This document shows positions 34,253 to 44,147 of a stretch of DNA of 64,000 nt, in pieces. The stretch is from the NCBI RefSeq assembly GCF_900005765.1, contig NC_041682.1, positions 405,420-469,419 of the forward strand, read 5' to 3'. This DNA is from Plasmodium relictum. Lineage: Eukaryota > Apicomplexa > Aconoidasida > Haemosporida > Plasmodiidae. Under the pieces are notes generated by a model, which worked only from the letters and a program-made list of their open reading frames with translations, searched no databases and was not told the origin of the DNA. Position 1 is the stretch's first letter; each line of letters opens with the position of its first letter. A program made the translations under genes and the position numbers.

Positions 34253-36028
34253 TTAGATAAGTAATTTTTTTTTTTCATTAAAAATTACATTTTCAATAGC
34301 CATTCTAATTTTATTCATATTGATATTTTCAATCATGTAAGGATTAAATTCGTCCGATTCTATATATTTTAATATATTTGTTATTAAATCAATACATAAT
34401 TTGTCTCTTTTTACTAAGTTTTGGTTAACAGAAACATTTTTTGTACTACTTTTTTTAGAACTATCATTGAAGTATATATTTGAGTTAATAGATTTTCTCA
34501 TAAAGTTTGATATATTATTTTTAATGTGATAATTAAAGCTCATTTTATGTTTCATATAATTACAGTCTAAATATTTTATATCATTAAGAAATGGATACTG
34601 TTTTAATAAAAAACCAGCAGGAGTTTTCTTTTTTTTATTTACAGGAGGTGGAATGTAAGGTATTAAAAGAATTATTACTGGAGTGGAATGACGAAAAAAA
34701 ACTCCCATTGCAATCTTTTTCTTTTTTATGAGTGAAGATAACAAGGAATTAAATATTTTTACATTTCTTTTATCTTTTTGTTTAAAATAATCTTCTTCTG
34801 TTAAATCCTTATTCTTTTTTAATTTATATTTATTTTGATAATAGTTGCTTTGAGGAAAAATAAAATAATTAGAACTTAAATTATTTTCAATTTGCAAAAA
34901 TTCAGAATTTAAAAAGTGAGTTATTTTAATAAAATTTGCGTTATTATATGATAGTGTTTTTTTTTCATCATCCTTTATAATTACTTTAAAATCCTCTATA
35001 TTAATATATTTTGAATTTTCCTTTTTTAGAATTTCAGAGGAACTATCAATATAAAGTGCTTTGGGAGTTAACTTAGAGTTTTCCTTATGAAGAGTTACTA
35101 TATTTTTAATGTATTCTTCTTTACTAGATAAAAGATAAATATTTATATGAACGTTTAACCCATTTACTACATTCAAAATATTTGAAGTGTAATTTTTAGA
35201 AAGGGACATAATTCTCATTAAGCAATTTTTTAATTTATATAATATAATTTTTTTCTTTATATAATTTTGAAACACGCTTTCTGCAATAACTTCCTCTAAA
35301 ATTCTTATGTTTTTCTTTTTTTCTTTCTTTAAACGTATATAAAAAAACTCTCCTACTTTTTCAATTGACTCTAGCCTTTTTTTTAAAATATTTATATTTA
35401 AATGCTGAGGCATAACTGTTTGTGTATAATAAATAATTTTATTTACATAAATTACATTTTTATTAGTTGAATTATAAATAATTATTCTATTTAATAATAA
35501 TAATACATCTTCGAATGAACATAATGTGCTTTGAAATTTTCTGTTTTTGATTTTTTCTTCCATATCAAACATATTAATACTCCTTAATTTTGATATATCT
35601 ATTAAATATTTAATCAAATTAACACTTAAATATTGGAGATCAAAAAGAAAACATAATTTATAAAAAACAAAATTTTCATCTACTTTATAGCTTTTATATA
35701 AAATTATACATATTTTTATATTTTCATTTTTAAATGCCTTAAATTTTAATTCTTCAATTATACTTTGAAATATTATATACCAACTTGTATGTATTTCAGA
35801 ATTGCTATTAGTGGACAAAAACATATTTTCTTCATATTCAATTAAAAATATGATTTGTTCTAAATATTTCAATTTTTTTGTTTCTGTATCAATTATATTT
35901 GAGTAACTACTAAAATCGTTTATCTCTTCAGATGAGGGATCACTTTCAATAAAAAATACGTTTTTTTCACATTTTGAATTATTTTTTTGGGTTGAGTTAT
36001 TTACCGCAACAGAATTATAAAAATACAT
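34253..36028 (-). CDS. Ku70-like protein (vWA-type N-terminus plus Ku core), single exon
   Basis: A 591-residue protein; human Ku70 is 609. Residues 57-210 resemble the Ku vWA domain: LEQIIFLIEYEENMFLS aligns with SLIFLVDASKAMFES, and CSFEDVLLLL...KIIYYTQ aligns with SDYSLSEVLWVC...RIMLFTN. Residues 285-490 resemble the Ku DNA-encircling core: LNVHINIYLL (IVISVGIYNL), SSNYFIFPQS (PSLFVYPEE), STPVIILLIPYIPP (NIPPYFVALVPQ) and KTPAGFLLKQYPFLNDIKYL ([20 protein letters not shown]). Residues 540-590 match the C-terminal arm: LKYIESDEFNPYMIENINM aligns with LRFTYRSDSFENPVLQQHF. Motif order and spacing agree. There is no visible SAP domain. TPAGF favours Ku70 over Ku80. Ku70 normally pairs with Ku80 to bind DNA ends. 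Identity is low, so function and DNA binding are inferences. Confidence 0.7.
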   Translation of the reverse strand: MYFYNSVAVNNSTQKNNSKCEKNVFFIESDPSSEEINDFSSYSNIIDTETKKLKYLEQIIFLIEYEENMFLSTNSNSEIHTSWYIIFQSIIEELKFKAFKNENIKICIILYKSYKVDENFVFYKLCFLFDLQYLSVNLIKYLIDISKLRSINMFDMEEKIKNRKFQSTLCSFEDVLLLLNRIIIYNSTNKNVIYVNKIIYYTQTVMPQHLNINILKKRLESIEKVGEFFYIRLKKEKKKNIRILEEVIAESVFQNYIKKKIILYKLKNCLMRIMSLSKNYTSNILNVVNGLNVHINIYLLSSKEEYIKNIVTLHKENSKLTPKALYIDSSSEILKKENSKYINIEDFKVIIKDDEKKTLSYNNANFIKITHFLNSEFLQIENNLSSNYFIFPQSNYYQNKYKLKKNKDLTEEDYFKQKDKRNVKIFNSLLSSLIKKKKIAMGVFFRHSTPVIILLIPYIPPPVNKKKKTPAGFLLKQYPFLNDIKYLDCNYMKHKMSFNYHIKNNISNFMRKSINSNIYFNDSSKKSSTKNVSVNQNLVKRDKLCIDLITNILKYIESDEFNPYMIENINMNKIRMAIENVIFNEKKKLLI

Positions 36029-36981
36029 TTTTATTGAAAGAAAAAAAATTTTACATGTGACTAAAATGTGTAAAGTTTTATTATGTATAAATATATATAT
36101 GTGTTTGTATATATATATTTAAAATAGAAGGGAAAAAATGAACAAAAATGAATTGGATTCAAGTCATTTAATGAAAACAAAAAAAAATTAAGGTGAAAAA
36201 AAAGTTTCATAAATTATATGAGAAAAATTTATCATGGTTAAATTTATCAGATGTTTTGTTCGGAATATTTTTCAACAGTACAATCAAATTAAAATATACT
36301 TTTTCCATATTTATTTATTCTTAACATTAAATAAAAAAATAAAAAATAAAAAAAAAGAATATTTATTAAATATTCATATGAAAAATATACAAGTATTTTT
36401 TTTTTTTACACAAGTGTAATATATACTTTATTTAAATTTAGAATTTCATCGTCTAAAAATCTTAAAAACAAATATATATGTGTATTTGATTAGATAATCT
36501 CTAATATACATATTAATTTTTAAAATTAAAAAATAAACTAATTTTTTTCACATATTTATATTTTAAAAATGAGAAGAATATGGCTAAAGTTAATTTAGTT
36601 CTTGTTTCGTAAAAAAAAAAAAAAAATAAAATAAAACAAAATAATATGAATTGTAAACAATAAATAGAATAAAAAAAAAAAAAAAAAAATATATTTTGAA
36701 ATTCTCTTAATACTTTAAAATATTTTTATTTAAAAATAATTTTTTTTGTTTTTACGAAGAGGTTTCAAAAAAAGTATAAAATACAATTTATTATATGTAA
36801 ACTTTTAAGTTATTAGAAGTCGAAAAATAACTTTGGGATCAGATTAATAGAATGTAAAGTTTCATTGTGGTAAAAAATGAAGAATTATAAAAAACTCAAA
36901 AAATAACATTAAATTTCAATTTAAATATTTAGAATATAAGTACAAGATAATACAAGCATATATACATACATATGTACATAC

Positions 36982-37025
<44 letters not shown>

Positions 37026-37195
37026 TTACATAGTTTAAAGCTATACATTAATTACGATAGTGTAATGCGGAATTATTTATCATGAAAAAATTGTATAGAA
37101 AAATTAACGAATGGTATAGAATTTACTAATCTCATAGTATAACTTTTATTTTTTTTACAAGTTTGGAAAAATGGTAAGAATCTATAATTTTTAAA
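36029..37195. other. divergent intergenic region
   Basis: About 1.2 kb between the starts of the Ku70-like gene (-) and the secreted-protein gene (+); it should contain both promoters. It includes a CATA/TACA microsatellite running into (TA)n at about 36955-37020. The 61-codon frame at 36234 (+) has no domain support. Confidence 0.5.
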
Positions 37196-38347
37196 ATGAG
37201 TTTAAGTTGTATTGATATGTATTTTCTTTATTTTATATTAATCATCATAACAATTAAAGTAAAATGCATGAACATACATGCAACAAATGAGAAAAATGGA
37301 AGTGTAAGACTATCCAAAATTATTTCAAACAGTTTTACAAAGAAAAGTAAGTTTAGTTTAAACATTTTTAAAAAAAGAAATAAATTTGGAAAAAAAAGTA
37401 TATTTGAAGATGCTGTTTACACAAATAAAAAAAAAAGTATTATTAATTTAGTTTATAAAGACATTATTAAAAAGGATAAAAAATTTATTGTGAGAAAATT
37501 AAATGAAATTATATATAAGCAACAAAAAATAAATTCTCCTTTATTTTTCAATGAAAATATTCATTGCTTTCATAAAAATTTCCTTTATTATTATATATTT
37601 TTTTATGTTTTAAGAATAAACATAAACACTTATATGTTTAAAAGAATTCATAAATTCTTGATAAATAAATTAAAAATCGATTTCCTAAATAATACAATAT
37701 GTAACTTAAATTTATTTAAAAATATATATATCTGGAATGAAGAAATAATTTCAAAAATTTATAAAAAGTATTTTATGATTTATGAAAAGGAATTAAATAT
37801 TATCATTGATCAACATCTAAATTACGATGAATATTACCGCAATAGAGTGAAAGAATTTGATAATAAAGAGTTTACTATTCCTTTATTAAATATATATGCT
37901 ATATTATTTTTTAATACTTTTAATAAAAATTTTTACTTAAAAAGTGTAGATACCATTAAAAGACTGATTCAAACAAATATTAAAATTTATTTTTTAAAAA
38001 ATTATATTAATGATCAATATTCAATGAAAAAGATTTTGTATACATATCAAATATTTTTTAGATTGTCGATTAAGAAAAACATGATCCCATTATTTTATGC
38101 ATTTCAAGATAATTTTAAATTAAGCAAAAATTTCGAATTAATTTCTGATACAATTATAAAACAAGTAGATGTTAATATACCTAATTTAAAAATAGTTAAT
38201 TTATTTAATTTATTTGTTATATTATTTAAACTTTTACTAAGTAAAACAACTCAATTAATATTTTATTCTACTTTAGTTTATATACAAAAAAAGATACATG
38301 AAAAAAAAAAGTTTATAAGAGACATATATTCCTTTCCATTTTATTAG
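37196..38347 (+). CDS. conserved-type protein of unknown function with secretory or plastid-type leader
   Basis: A 383-residue protein in one exon; I do not recognise a domain. The N-terminus has a hydrophobic signal (MYFLYFILIIITIKVKC, from residue 8) followed by about 50 Lys/Ser/Asn/Phe-rich residues almost free of acids (SLNIFKKRNKFGKKS). That is the bipartite pattern of apicoplast-targeted Plasmodium proteins. The body (about 90-383) is rich in Ile, Phe, Tyr and Lys and looks all-helical (FTIPLLNIYAILFFNTFNKN, IPNLKIVNLFNLFVILFKLL). It could be an apicoplast protein, a secreted protein or an ER membrane protein. An alternative start at Met 8 would give a cleaner signal peptide. Confidence 0.7.
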   Translation: MSLSCIDMYFLYFILIIITIKVKCMNIHATNEKNGSVRLSKIISNSFTKKSKFSLNIFKKRNKFGKKSIFEDAVYTNKKKSIINLVYKDIIKKDKKFIVRKLNEIIYKQQKINSPLFFNENIHCFHKNFLYYYIFFYVLRININTYMFKRIHKFLINKLKIDFLNNTICNLNLFKNIYIWNEEIISKIYKKYFMIYEKELNIIIDQHLNYDEYYRNRVKEFDNKEFTIPLLNIYAILFFNTFNKNFYLKSVDTIKRLIQTNIKIYFLKNYINDQYSMKKILYTYQIFFRLSIKKNMIPLFYAFQDNFKLSKNFELISDTIIKQVDVNIPNLKIVNLFNLFVILFKLLLSKTTQLIFYSTLVYIQKKIHEKKKFIRDIYSFPFY

Positions 38348-38996
38348 GAAAAAGAAAATATACATGTACAATTATAATACATATGTGGACTTTTATATTA
38401 ATTCAACATAATTTAATCAAATAATTTTTTTAATAAAAGTTCTAAAAAAAAAAATTTTCATATGTAAGCATTAAAAAAAAATGAGAACTTTAAATTATAC
38501 AAAATGAATTTCTATACTTAAAGTTTTTATAGAAACAACTAAAAAAACAAAAAATAAAAAATTGAACAAAATATGAAAAGAGAATCTTCTAATAATATAA
38601 TTTATATATATATATATATATAAAGCAGCAAAAATTTTTTATTTATTTATAAAATTGTATAGATATATAAAACAACTCTTATAAAATTTTTTTTTTTAAT
38701 TTTATAGAGTATAAAATTATAAAAATATTATGATAATTTGTAGTATAAAATAAAAAATGTTTAATTTTATAAAAATTAAAAAAAAAAAAAAAATATAAAT
38801 TTATATATAGTTTAAAATATTAAATATTGACATTATAAATTGAACAAAATAAAAAACCTATAAAAGAAATATGGAACTTTATTTTTAAATAACTTCACTT
38901 CTAATTATAGATAAAAAGAGAAAACTATAAAAGAGTAGTTACAAAAATTTGCTATAAGTAAAAATAAAAAAAATATAAGTAATGAATGTTCTAGTT
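38348..38996. other. convergent intergenic region
   Basis: About 0.65 kb between the 383-residue protein gene (+) and the syntaxin gene (-). A/T-rich 3' UTR sequence with a short (TA)n tract near 38605; nothing else seen. Confidence 0.6.
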
Positions 38997-39938
38997 TTAT
39001 ATAATTTTTACTAGAATTGGTACACATATAATAATTATAACAAAAACAATACCGATAGTTATATAACACATCCACTTTGATGTTTTTTTTTGGATATTTC
39101 TAGCATCAATTAAATCAGCATTTGCCTTTTCTGTAAAATCTTGTGCATCCTTTATATTTTCATGAATATTATCTATTACTTCATCATTCATTTCAATTAA
39201 AGCAGATAATTCTATGATAGTTTGATGCAAGTCATATACACTTTTTTCTAATGTTTTCACATCTTTATACTTAGTTTCCACATCTGTTAATGCATTCTTT
39301 AAATCCTCGTGTCCTTGTAGTTTCCACTTAACTAGAATTTGGGTATTCACATCATCATGATTTAATACATAATTAATATCGTCATCAGTATAATTTGGGT
39401 AAATAATTTTAATATGTCTAGACATTTTATCTTTCATACTATGATGAAAAACATTTTGAATATGCTGATAATTATACAAAGATTTTTTAAATATATTAAT
39501 TAGATTATCATGTATATCTTTTTTTATAGCTCTATTTTCTTGTGATTTTAGAATGAATTTTTTTCTTAAGTTTCTTATATCTATTTTTATTGATTGAATC
39601 ATATCATTAGTATTTTTTATTAGTGTATTTAATTGTAAACTTAGTTCATTTTCTTCTTCTACTGTTATCGATATATTTATTTTATTTTTTAAGGATGAAA
39701 TCTCAAAAACATTTGCATTGATATTTTGTATATCTTGTTTTATTTTATCAACTGTATCTACATATATCATTAAATCACTATTGTTTTTATTGGAAACATT
39801 AATTATTGTTTCTTCATTTATGTCTACGTTATCAATTATTTCGTTATTTTGGAATATTAATGTTTGTATCATATGTTTTGCATTTTGCTTCTTTTTACTT
39901 ATAGCTGAAGTTTTTACATTATCAAATAAATCAATCAT
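38997..39938 (-). CDS. syntaxin-like (Qa-type) SNARE, tail-anchored
   Basis: A 313-residue SNARE for vesicle fusion in the secretory pathway. Residues 1-220 are helical and charged, like a syntaxin Habc region. About 225-285 is the SNARE coiled coil: LEKSVYDLHQTIIELSALIE, then DEVIDNIHENIKDAQDFTEK, closely following syntaxin-1 ([27 protein letters not shown]). Residues 289-313 are a single C-terminal membrane anchor (WMCYITIGIVFVIIIICVPILVKII). Aligned on EVIDNI, the zero-layer position normally held by Gln is Asn 251 (codon at 39186-39188). Qa class is inferred from EVIDNI and the overall layout. Compartment (Golgi, ER or plasma membrane) cannot be told from sequence. Confidence 0.85.
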   Translation of the reverse strand: MIDLFDNVKTSAISKKKQNAKHMIQTLIFQNNEIIDNVDINEETIINVSNKNNSDLMIYVDTVDKIKQDIQNINANVFEISSLKNKINISITVEEENELSLQLNTLIKNTNDMIQSIKIDIRNLRKKFILKSQENRAIKKDIHDNLINIFKKSLYNYQHIQNVFHHSMKDKMSRHIKIIYPNYTDDDINYVLNHDDVNTQILVKWKLQGHEDLKNALTDVETKYKDVKTLEKSVYDLHQTIIELSALIEMNDEVIDNIHENIKDAQDFTEKANADLIDARNIQKKTSKWMCYITIGIVFVIIIICVPILVKII

Positions 39939-41237
39939 TGTTAAAAAAAAAAAGGGGAAATATATTTTTTACTAGTTATGTTTTACATTTATACATGTAT
40001 TTAACAGTATAAGACCAATAACAGAGATATATTTATTTCTTATTTTATTTTGATGTAATATATCTGGGAATTATTTTGCATTTTTTTAAAAAGGATTTTT
40101 TTATCATTTACATGATTTGATCTATCTCAAATTTATATTTTTATAGTATTTACATTTTTTTTTTTTCCTTTCATATATTTCAACTTTTTTTTTTTTTTAA
40201 ATCTTTTTATCATGAATTAACATTTCTATATTTACTCATATAATGAAAAAAGCCTGTAAGATTTAATATCATTGAAAATACTAATTTTTAGAACAATAAA
40301 AGATTAATTTTAAAATGATTTATAAATAATAATAAAAAGAAAAGATGTAAAAAATAATTTAAATGATTTAATTTTTATATATTTAAAAAAAAAAATTTTC
40401 TTCATTTAAACAAATATGTAAATACAAATATATGTATTTATTTTATGAAAACATCATTGTAGTTTTTCAAGTGTATATATAAATGCACATACGCATATGA
40501 AAAAAGAAATTTTAAATTAAGTTATAAAGTATATTTTGTATTTTTTCCTTTTTTTTTGGAGGAGATTTTCAGATATCTTAAACCTTTTTTTTATTCGTCA
40601 TTAAAACTGCAATAAATATGTATATTACAGATTGTTATATTTGTATGTATTAAAAAATTATGCATTCATTAGGATTTTATATTTTGTTTATTTTTTTAAG
40701 GGGAGTGTTTTAAAAGAATTATTCGTAAAATATAATTAAACATCTATATAAATAAAGAAAAAAAAAATTTTTTGTAGTTTGTATTGTTCTGCTTTTTATT
40801 TCTTTTTCTAAAAATTGATTTAACAATTTGCTTTGAAAAAAAAAATTTTTTAAACAGCTTTTCTTTTTTTGTTCAAAAACTAATAATTTTGTCTTTTTAT
40901 TTCATATAGTAACATATTTGCACACACATTGAATTACATTTAAAAAAAAATATTTGCTTTCTATGAAACAAGTGTGTAATTATTTTTCTATAAAATTTTC
41001 TTTTTTTCTTTATTTGCATTTTAATTTAATATTTAGTAATACAATATGTAGTTTAACGAGAAAAATAAAAATTATATTGTTAACATTTTTTTTATTTTAT
41101 TCTCTCAAGATTTTAATTTTATCATTTTTTTTTTTTTTTGAATATGTTTTTGTTTTTTTTCAAATTTTATTTTACTTAAAATTTACACATTATTCTATTT
41201 TGATAATTTCATAAGATTAACTTCTGTTTATTTAATT
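39939..41237. other. divergent intergenic region
   Basis: About 1.3 kb between the starts of the syntaxin (-) and C2-PH (+) genes, expected to hold both promoters. An 86-codon Phe/Leu-rich frame at 40954-41214 (+) comes from T-rich sequence and is not supported. Confidence 0.5.
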
Positions 41238-43342
41238 ATGATTTATATTGATTCACATAATTTGTTCTATATATGTAGTTGTTTTCTTGGGTCAGTATGT
41301 ACTTTATGCATATGTAAAAACCGTGATTTAATACCTCACATTAGTGAAAATAAACACATAGGTAATAAAATTAGAAAACTTAAGAATTTATAAAATTATA
41401 AAATTAAAAAGTAAATTTTTTATTAATCGTGCAATTTCAAAATTTGAACTATTAAGAAATGGAGTTTGAGAATATGTAAAATCATTTAATTCTTTTTAAT
41501 ATTTTAATGTTATTTTTTTTTTTTTTACTTTAGGTCAAATATATCGTTTTTTAAATATTCATAAATATGAATCATTCAGTGTTATAATTGAGATTCATCA
41601 CATAAATTTAAAATTTAGTGACGATGAAAAAAAAAAGTATATAATTCACTTGAAAATTGGAAATCGATATGCTTATACCCACTATTATAAAGAGTATCAG
41701 AATAAAATTCATATAGAAGTATAATTAAAAAAAAAAAAGGAATAAAATAATTTATTTTATGAGACTCTTTTAATTTTTAAAAATTTTCATAATATATGTA
41801 TTCATGAGGAAGAATTTTAAAAAATGAAAAAAATTAAATGTATTTTCAGTTTGATATGAAAAAAAATAAATAAAAAAAATGAATGCTCTTAATTTCGTTT
41901 ATTATTTTATTTAAAAATTATATATAAAACGTTGTATAAAATTTTGTCTAGAATTTTTTGTAATGTCTATTTTTTTTTTTTTTTTACAAGAGTAGGAAAG
42001 AAAAAACATGCTAGTTAAACAAAATAACAATGTTCTAAGAATTGAGGTTTATAAAAAAGGGACATTAAAAAACACTTTTTTCGGTTCATCTGATATTCAC
42101 ATATATAATGATATAATTAAAAAATTATTTCCTAATAATATATATTTTAATTTAGTGAATAAGAATCAGATAGTTGCAAATATATCTTTATCATTTCATT
42201 ATATTAATTTAAATTGTATAAAAAAGGATGATCAAATATATACATCTCTTTTTATTGAAACTATTATATCAGTTCAGAAAAGTCAAAATAAAAATAATAA
42301 AAAAATAGAAGAACTCATAAATGAAGGAAAAGAACATTTTGAGGCTATTAAAGAAACTGATGTTAGTTTAAGTATGGTTTACAAGAATTATAATAATTAA
42401 AAATTTATAAATAAATATATATATATTTGAAATTATTATTTTAATTATTATGTAATTAAATAACATATATTTGTCCAATTAGTTTTATACAATATAATTG
42501 TGATATTATTTATTTATTTTTTTTTTCTAAACAGATATATATAAGAACATATCTAGTTTAGCAATTGAGGATAAAATTCACCTTTTTTGTAAAAATTTGA
42601 ATGGATATTTGCTGTATAGTAATTATTATGTAAAAAGATATTATTACAAATATTATTTCTATTTACACTTTTTTAAGGGGAAATTCTATTGGTGTTATTA
42701 TAATGATGAAACGGATGCACTGGTTAATTTTTTTTTTTTTTTTAATACATATGTTAATTTTAAACACAACAAAATAAATAATTACTGTGTGTTATTTTAT
42801 TCATATTATTTTTTTTTAATATAATATTATATATAAATGATTTATCATATATGCATATGTATTTTTATATATAGGTAGATAACAATAGAATAGATTACAT
42901 TAGGTTAGAATACGTGGTTAATGTATACAGTGATGTTTATAATCATAAGTATTTTTATATAAAATATAAAAAAAAAAATGAAAAAAAAGAGAATTACTTG
43001 TACTTAAAAACTGTAGATAAAGATAGAAATATATGGATAAATGTTATTCATGATTTTATAATTTTGATTAATAATTATAAAAATGAAAAAAAAAGTAAAA
43101 AAAAAAAACTTAAAGAGAAAAATAAACAAGATAAAAAAAGAACTTCTAGAGAAATAGAGGATAATAACAATAGTTTATCTCATTCTTTATCTATGAATTC
43201 TATTAAAAATAAATATTTAGATAAAAAGTATAAAGTTGATACATTAAGTAATATTGATAATGAAGATGATTATAAAAGCCATGTTGATTTAAGAAGTATT
43301 TATAAAGATATGAATAAAAATATGTATAATTATAGTGATTAA
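41238..43342 (+). CDS. C2- and PH-domain protein, 5 exons
   Basis: Five exons join in frame: 41238-41361, 41534-41718, 41996-42371, 42535-42722 and 42875-43342 (1341 bases, 446 residues). All introns are GT..AG (g|gtaata, gaa|gtataa, a|gtatgg, ctg|gttaat) and every phase agrees. Exons 2 and 3 form a C2-like beta region (SFSVIIEIHHINLKFS, VLRIEVYKKGTLKNTFFGSSDI). Exons 4 and 5 form a PH domain. It starts with LNGYLLYSNYYVKRYYYKYYFYLH, interrupted by the intron after DETDAL. It ends with the helix containing the invariant Trp (KDRNIWINVIHDFI). The tail (about 355-446) is Lys/Ser/Asp-rich and disordered. Likely a peripheral membrane protein binding lipid through C2 and PH; partner unknown. The third acceptor (agtag|gaaag) was chosen because the alternative three bases upstream is out of frame. 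Confidence 0.7.
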
Positions 43343-44147
43343 GCATTATAACTCTTAATTTTATAAAATAATTAAAAGGAAATGTTTTTATTAAAGAAAA
43401 ATTAATAATTACTATTTTTAATTTATATTTTAATAATATTATTATATTTTATTAATGCCAATATATTTTTTTTTTATTATATTTTCATGTTGTAACTTTT
43501 TAATTCTTAAGAAATTTTTAATGATAAAAAATTGTCAACATAACAAAATTTACATTTGTTTTAAATATATATATATATATATCCTTGTTATTAGATATAT
43601 ATTTTTTTTTTAATAAATCATACTGGTTCTTTTAAAAAATTAGAGATCTTTGTGAATTAAGTTATTTTTTAGGATAAAAAATATATGTTTACTAAATTGT
43701 TTATTAAAAAAAAATGATAAAATTTGCGAATATTAATATTTCATTAAAAAAACTAACAGATTATATGTGGAATATATTAATATATATAAAGAGAAATTTT
43801 TTTTTCAGTAACATGTCTTTACATCTTTTTCATATTTTTTTTTTAAAATATGAATAAAAATGTACAGAATAATGAAAACAAATATTCTCTAAAATTAAAA
43901 ATTTTCAAAGTTTATTTTTTCTAATTTTAATTCGTCCTTAAATTTTTTGTTTTTTTATATAATTTTCTTTTTGTTTTCATTTTTCCGTACGTTTACTTTA
44001 TATTAATAAATATTTTTAATTCTTATTTTTATTTTTTACTTCATATTTTTTATCGTAAGAAAAATTATTTTTAATGGCAAAAGTAACAATAGATGAAAAA
44101 AAAATTATAGAAAAAAAATATATTTTTTTTTTTTAACTATTATGTAT
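43343..44147. other. convergent intergenic region
   Basis: About 0.8 kb between the C2-PH gene (+) and the 1232-residue protein gene (-). A/T-rich, with a short (TA)n near 43565. Nothing else supportable. Confidence 0.6.

Noticed and set aside
36234-36419. 61-codon open frame (+)
   Set aside because: No domain, and it lies in the divergent promoter region; likely chance.
40954-41214. 86-codon Phe/Leu-rich frame (+) as a first exon of the C2-PH gene
   Set aside because: T-rich translation with no donor in a useful phase; the ATG at 41238 gives a complete in-phase model.
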